Below are positions 47,767-49,395 of a DNA stretch of 49,395 bases, one piece after another. The stretch lies in NCBI RefSeq assembly GCF_021168555.1, contig NZ_JAJOZS010000014.1:1-49395 (forward strand). The letters are read 5' to 3'. A program made the translations under genes and the position numbers. The stretch is from Stenotrophomonas sp. MMGLT7 (GTDB lineage Bacteria; Pseudomonadota; Gammaproteobacteria; Xanthomonadales; Xanthomonadaceae). Each line of letters starts with the position of its first letter. Position 1 is the first letter of the stretch. Below the pieces are notes generated by a model. The model was given only the letters and a program-made list of their open reading frames with translations. It did not search any database and was not told the origin of the DNA.

Positions 47767-49293
47767 ATGCCCTATTCCTCCCTGACCACGCCACCGCTGC
47801 AGGATGGCGACCTGCTGGCCGCCATCGACCTGGGCTCCAACAGCTTCCACATGGTCATCGCCCGCTATCTGCTCGGGCAACTGCGGGTCGTGGACCGGTT
47901 GCGCGAGACGGTGCGCATGGCCGACGGGCTGGACGGCAAGGGCGGGCTCTCGGCCGAGGCGCGGCAGCGCGCGCTGGAATGCCTGGCCCGCTTCGGCCAG
48001 CGCATCCGCGAGGTGCCGTCGCTGCGCATCCGCGCGCTGGCCACCAACACCGTGCGCCAGCTGCGCTCGCCGCAGGCGTTCCTGATGCCGGCCGAGACCG
48101 CGCTCGGCCACGCCATCGAGGTGGTCAGCGGCCGCGAGGAGGCGCGCCTGATCTACCTGGGCGTGGCCCACGCGCAGCCGCCCAAGCAGGACCAGCGACG
48201 GCTGGTGATCGACATCGGCGGCGGTTCCACCGAGTTCATCATCGGCCGCGGCTTCCAGACCCTGGAGCGCGAGAGCCTGCAGGCCGGCTGCATCGCCAGC
48301 ACGCGGCGTTTCTTCCCCGGCGGCAAGCTGACCAAGAAGCGCTGGAAGGAGGCGCTGACCGAGATCGGCAGCGAGTTCCAGCAGTTCGCCACCCAGTACC
48401 GCGAGATCGGCTGGCACGAGGCCATCGGCTCCTCCGGCACCCACAAGGCGATCGGCGAGATCTGCGCGGCGATGAAGCTGACCAAGGGCGCGATCACCGC
48501 CGAGGCGCTGCCGCTGCTGCGCGACGAGCTGCTCAAGGCCAAGCGCATCGAGGACATCCAGCTGCCCGGGCTGTCCGGCGAGCGCCGTCCGATCATCGCC
48601 GGCGGCGTGCTGGTGCTGGAGGCGGCGTTCAAGGCGCTGGGGCTGGAGAAGCTCGCGGTGAGCAAGGCGGCCATGCGCGAGGGCATCCTCTACGACATGC
48701 TCGGCCGCGCCGGCGACAACGATCCGCGCGACACCTCGGTGGCGGCGCTGATCCGGCGCTACGGCATCGACGAGACCCAGGCCGACCGCGTCGAGGCCAC
48801 GGCGATGCGCCTGTTCGCGCAGGTCGCCAAGGCCTGGTCGCTGGACGAGGACGATGCACGCATGCTCGGCTGGGCCGCGCGCCTGCAGGAACTCGGGCTG
48901 GCCATCGCGCACAGCGGCTACCACGTGCACGGCGCCTACGTGCTCGAGCACTCGGACATCGCCGGCTTCTCGCGCCAGGAGCAGCTGCTGCTGTCCACGC
49001 TGGTGCGCACCCATCGCCGCAGCGTGCCCAAGTCCGTGTTCGAGGCGCTGCCCGAACGCCTGGTACCCACCGCGCGCCGGCTGGCGGCGCTGCTGCGGCT
49101 GGCGGTGCTGCTGCACCGCGCCCACGAGTCCGACCCCATTCCCACGCTCGACCTGACTGCCGAGAACGACACCCTGTCGCTGATCGTGTCGCAGGCCTGG
49201 ATCGAGGCCCGCCCGCTGCTACGCGCCGACATGCTGGCCGAGGTCGAGGGCATCGCCGGCCTGGGCATCGGCTTCAGGCCGTTTGTGGCTTGA
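47767..49293 (+). CDS. ppx: Exopolyphosphatase (Ppx/GppA family)
   Basis: A 508-residue ASKHA-fold hydrolase that trims phosphate from polyphosphate. Phosphate-binding loops are AIDLGSNSFHMVIARY near residue 17 and VIDIGGGSTEFIIG near 146; ATNTVRQL and GREEARLIYLGV (catalytic Glu) lie between them. The C-terminal HD-like helical part (GLAIAHSGYHVHGAYVLEHS near 380) is present and supports Ppx rather than the shorter type. GppA activity toward pppGpp cannot be excluded. It lies 36 bases after ppk; the two make a polyphosphate pair. Confidence 0.95.
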   Translation: MPYSSLTTPPLQDGDLLAAIDLGSNSFHMVIARYLLGQLRVVDRLRETVRMADGLDGKGGLSAEARQRALECLARFGQRIREVPSLRIRALATNTVRQLRSPQAFLMPAETALGHAIEVVSGREEARLIYLGVAHAQPPKQDQRRLVIDIGGGSTEFIIGRGFQTLERESLQAGCIASTRRFFPGGKLTKKRWKEALTEIGSEFQQFATQYREIGWHEAIGSSGTHKAIGEICAAMKLTKGAITAEALPLLRDELLKAKRIEDIQLPGLSGERRPIIAGGVLVLEAAFKALGLEKLAVSKAAMREGILYDMLGRAGDNDPRDTSVAALIRRYGIDETQADRVEATAMRLFAQVAKAWSLDEDDARMLGWAARLQELGLAIAHSGYHVHGAYVLEHSDIAGFSRQEQLLLSTLVRTHRRSVPKSVFEALPERLVPTARRLAALLRLAVLLHRAHESDPIPTLDLTAENDTLSLIVSQAWIEARPLLRADMLAEVEGIAGLGIGFRPFVA

Positions 49294-49298
49294 GGGCC

Positions 49299-49327
49299 GG
49301 GATTGGGGATTCGGGATTGGGGATTGG
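49299..49327. repeat. GGGATTG/GGGATTC heptamer repeat, four copies
   Basis: Four copies of the heptamer (gggattg, gggattc, gggattg, gggattg) just after the ppx stop codon. The last 70 bases of the window are C-rich and hold nothing else recognisable. Confidence 0.8.
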
Positions 49328-49395
49328 TTGAAGCAAAAGCGCCCTTGCCAATCCCCCCACCCCCATGCCCCAACCCCGCCCCCCAGGAACCCCGG

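Noticed and set aside
45631-49125. A minus-strand open frame of over 1,100 codons opposite ppk and ppx
   Set aside because: It is the antisense shadow of two secure genes in GC-rich DNA, rich in His, Gln, Arg and Ala, with no domain pattern.

Overview
This is a GC-rich chromosomal window from a gammaproteobacterium of the Xanthomonadaceae/Lysobacteraceae (the Stenotrophomonas, Pseudoxanthomonas, Luteimonas and Lysobacter group). The placement rests on the housekeeping gene orders, the many intergenic palindromic repeats (GTAG/SMAG-type elements, a GTAGGAGCGACTTCAGTCGC family, GGGATTC tandem runs) and the protein sequences. It does not rest on a database search, and the genus is left open.

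Layout. 1-3.1 kb: a small redox cluster (LysR regulator, F420-type NADP oxidoreductase, SDR oxidoreductase, exported SnoaL-like protein). 3.2-4.6 kb: a metal-responsive MerR regulator facing a cation transporter, with a MerR-type promoter between them. 4.6-9.0 kb: a four-gene operon of DUF3348, DUF802, an OmpA/MotB-like protein and DUF2894. The DUF802 protein has a MotA/TolQ-like four-helix membrane part and a very long coiled-coil tail. Its partner has a MotB-like membrane helix with an aspartate and a C-terminal peptidoglycan-binding domain. Together they look like an undescribed proton-driven stator related in architecture to MotAB and ZorAB, and this is the best candidate for a new system here. 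9-14.2 kb: a UvrA paralogue, an AlkB-family dioxygenase, two small membrane protein genes and repeat-filled spacers. 14.4-18.2 kb: purA and hflKC. 18.3-22.7 kb: YhdH/AcuI-type reductase, PilH-like regulator, CbpA-like J-protein, Hsp20, peroxiredoxin and a ferritin-like protein. 22.9-23.4 kb: an internally deleted IS1595-type element sitting in the exact centre of a palindromic repeat. 23.4-28.3 kb: dnaQ, rnhA, a methyltransferase, gloB, an MltD-like transglycosylase and fabI.

28.5-38.4 kb is one long minus-strand block: five tRNAs (Pro, Arg, His, Lys, Leu), then tig, clpP, clpX, lon and hupB, then tRNA-Val, two tRNA-Asp and ppiD. It is a protein-folding and proteolysis island. The predicted heat-shock promoter of lon is embedded in the clpX terminator. 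38.5-43.3 kb: a Bax-inhibitor-1 family membrane protein, an NAD-type isocitrate dehydrogenase, a carboxymuconolactone decarboxylase family protein coupled to a glutaredoxin, and the periplasmic protease/chaperone BepA. 43.4-49.3 kb: phoB, phoR, ppk and ppx on the plus strand, joining phosphate sensing to polyphosphate synthesis and breakdown, with a Pho-box-like site in front of phoB.

Start codons were chosen by Shine-Dalgarno position, overlap with neighbours and the start of the recognisable domain. Very long open frames on the opposite strand of most genes are a by-product of GC-rich codon usage and were ignored.
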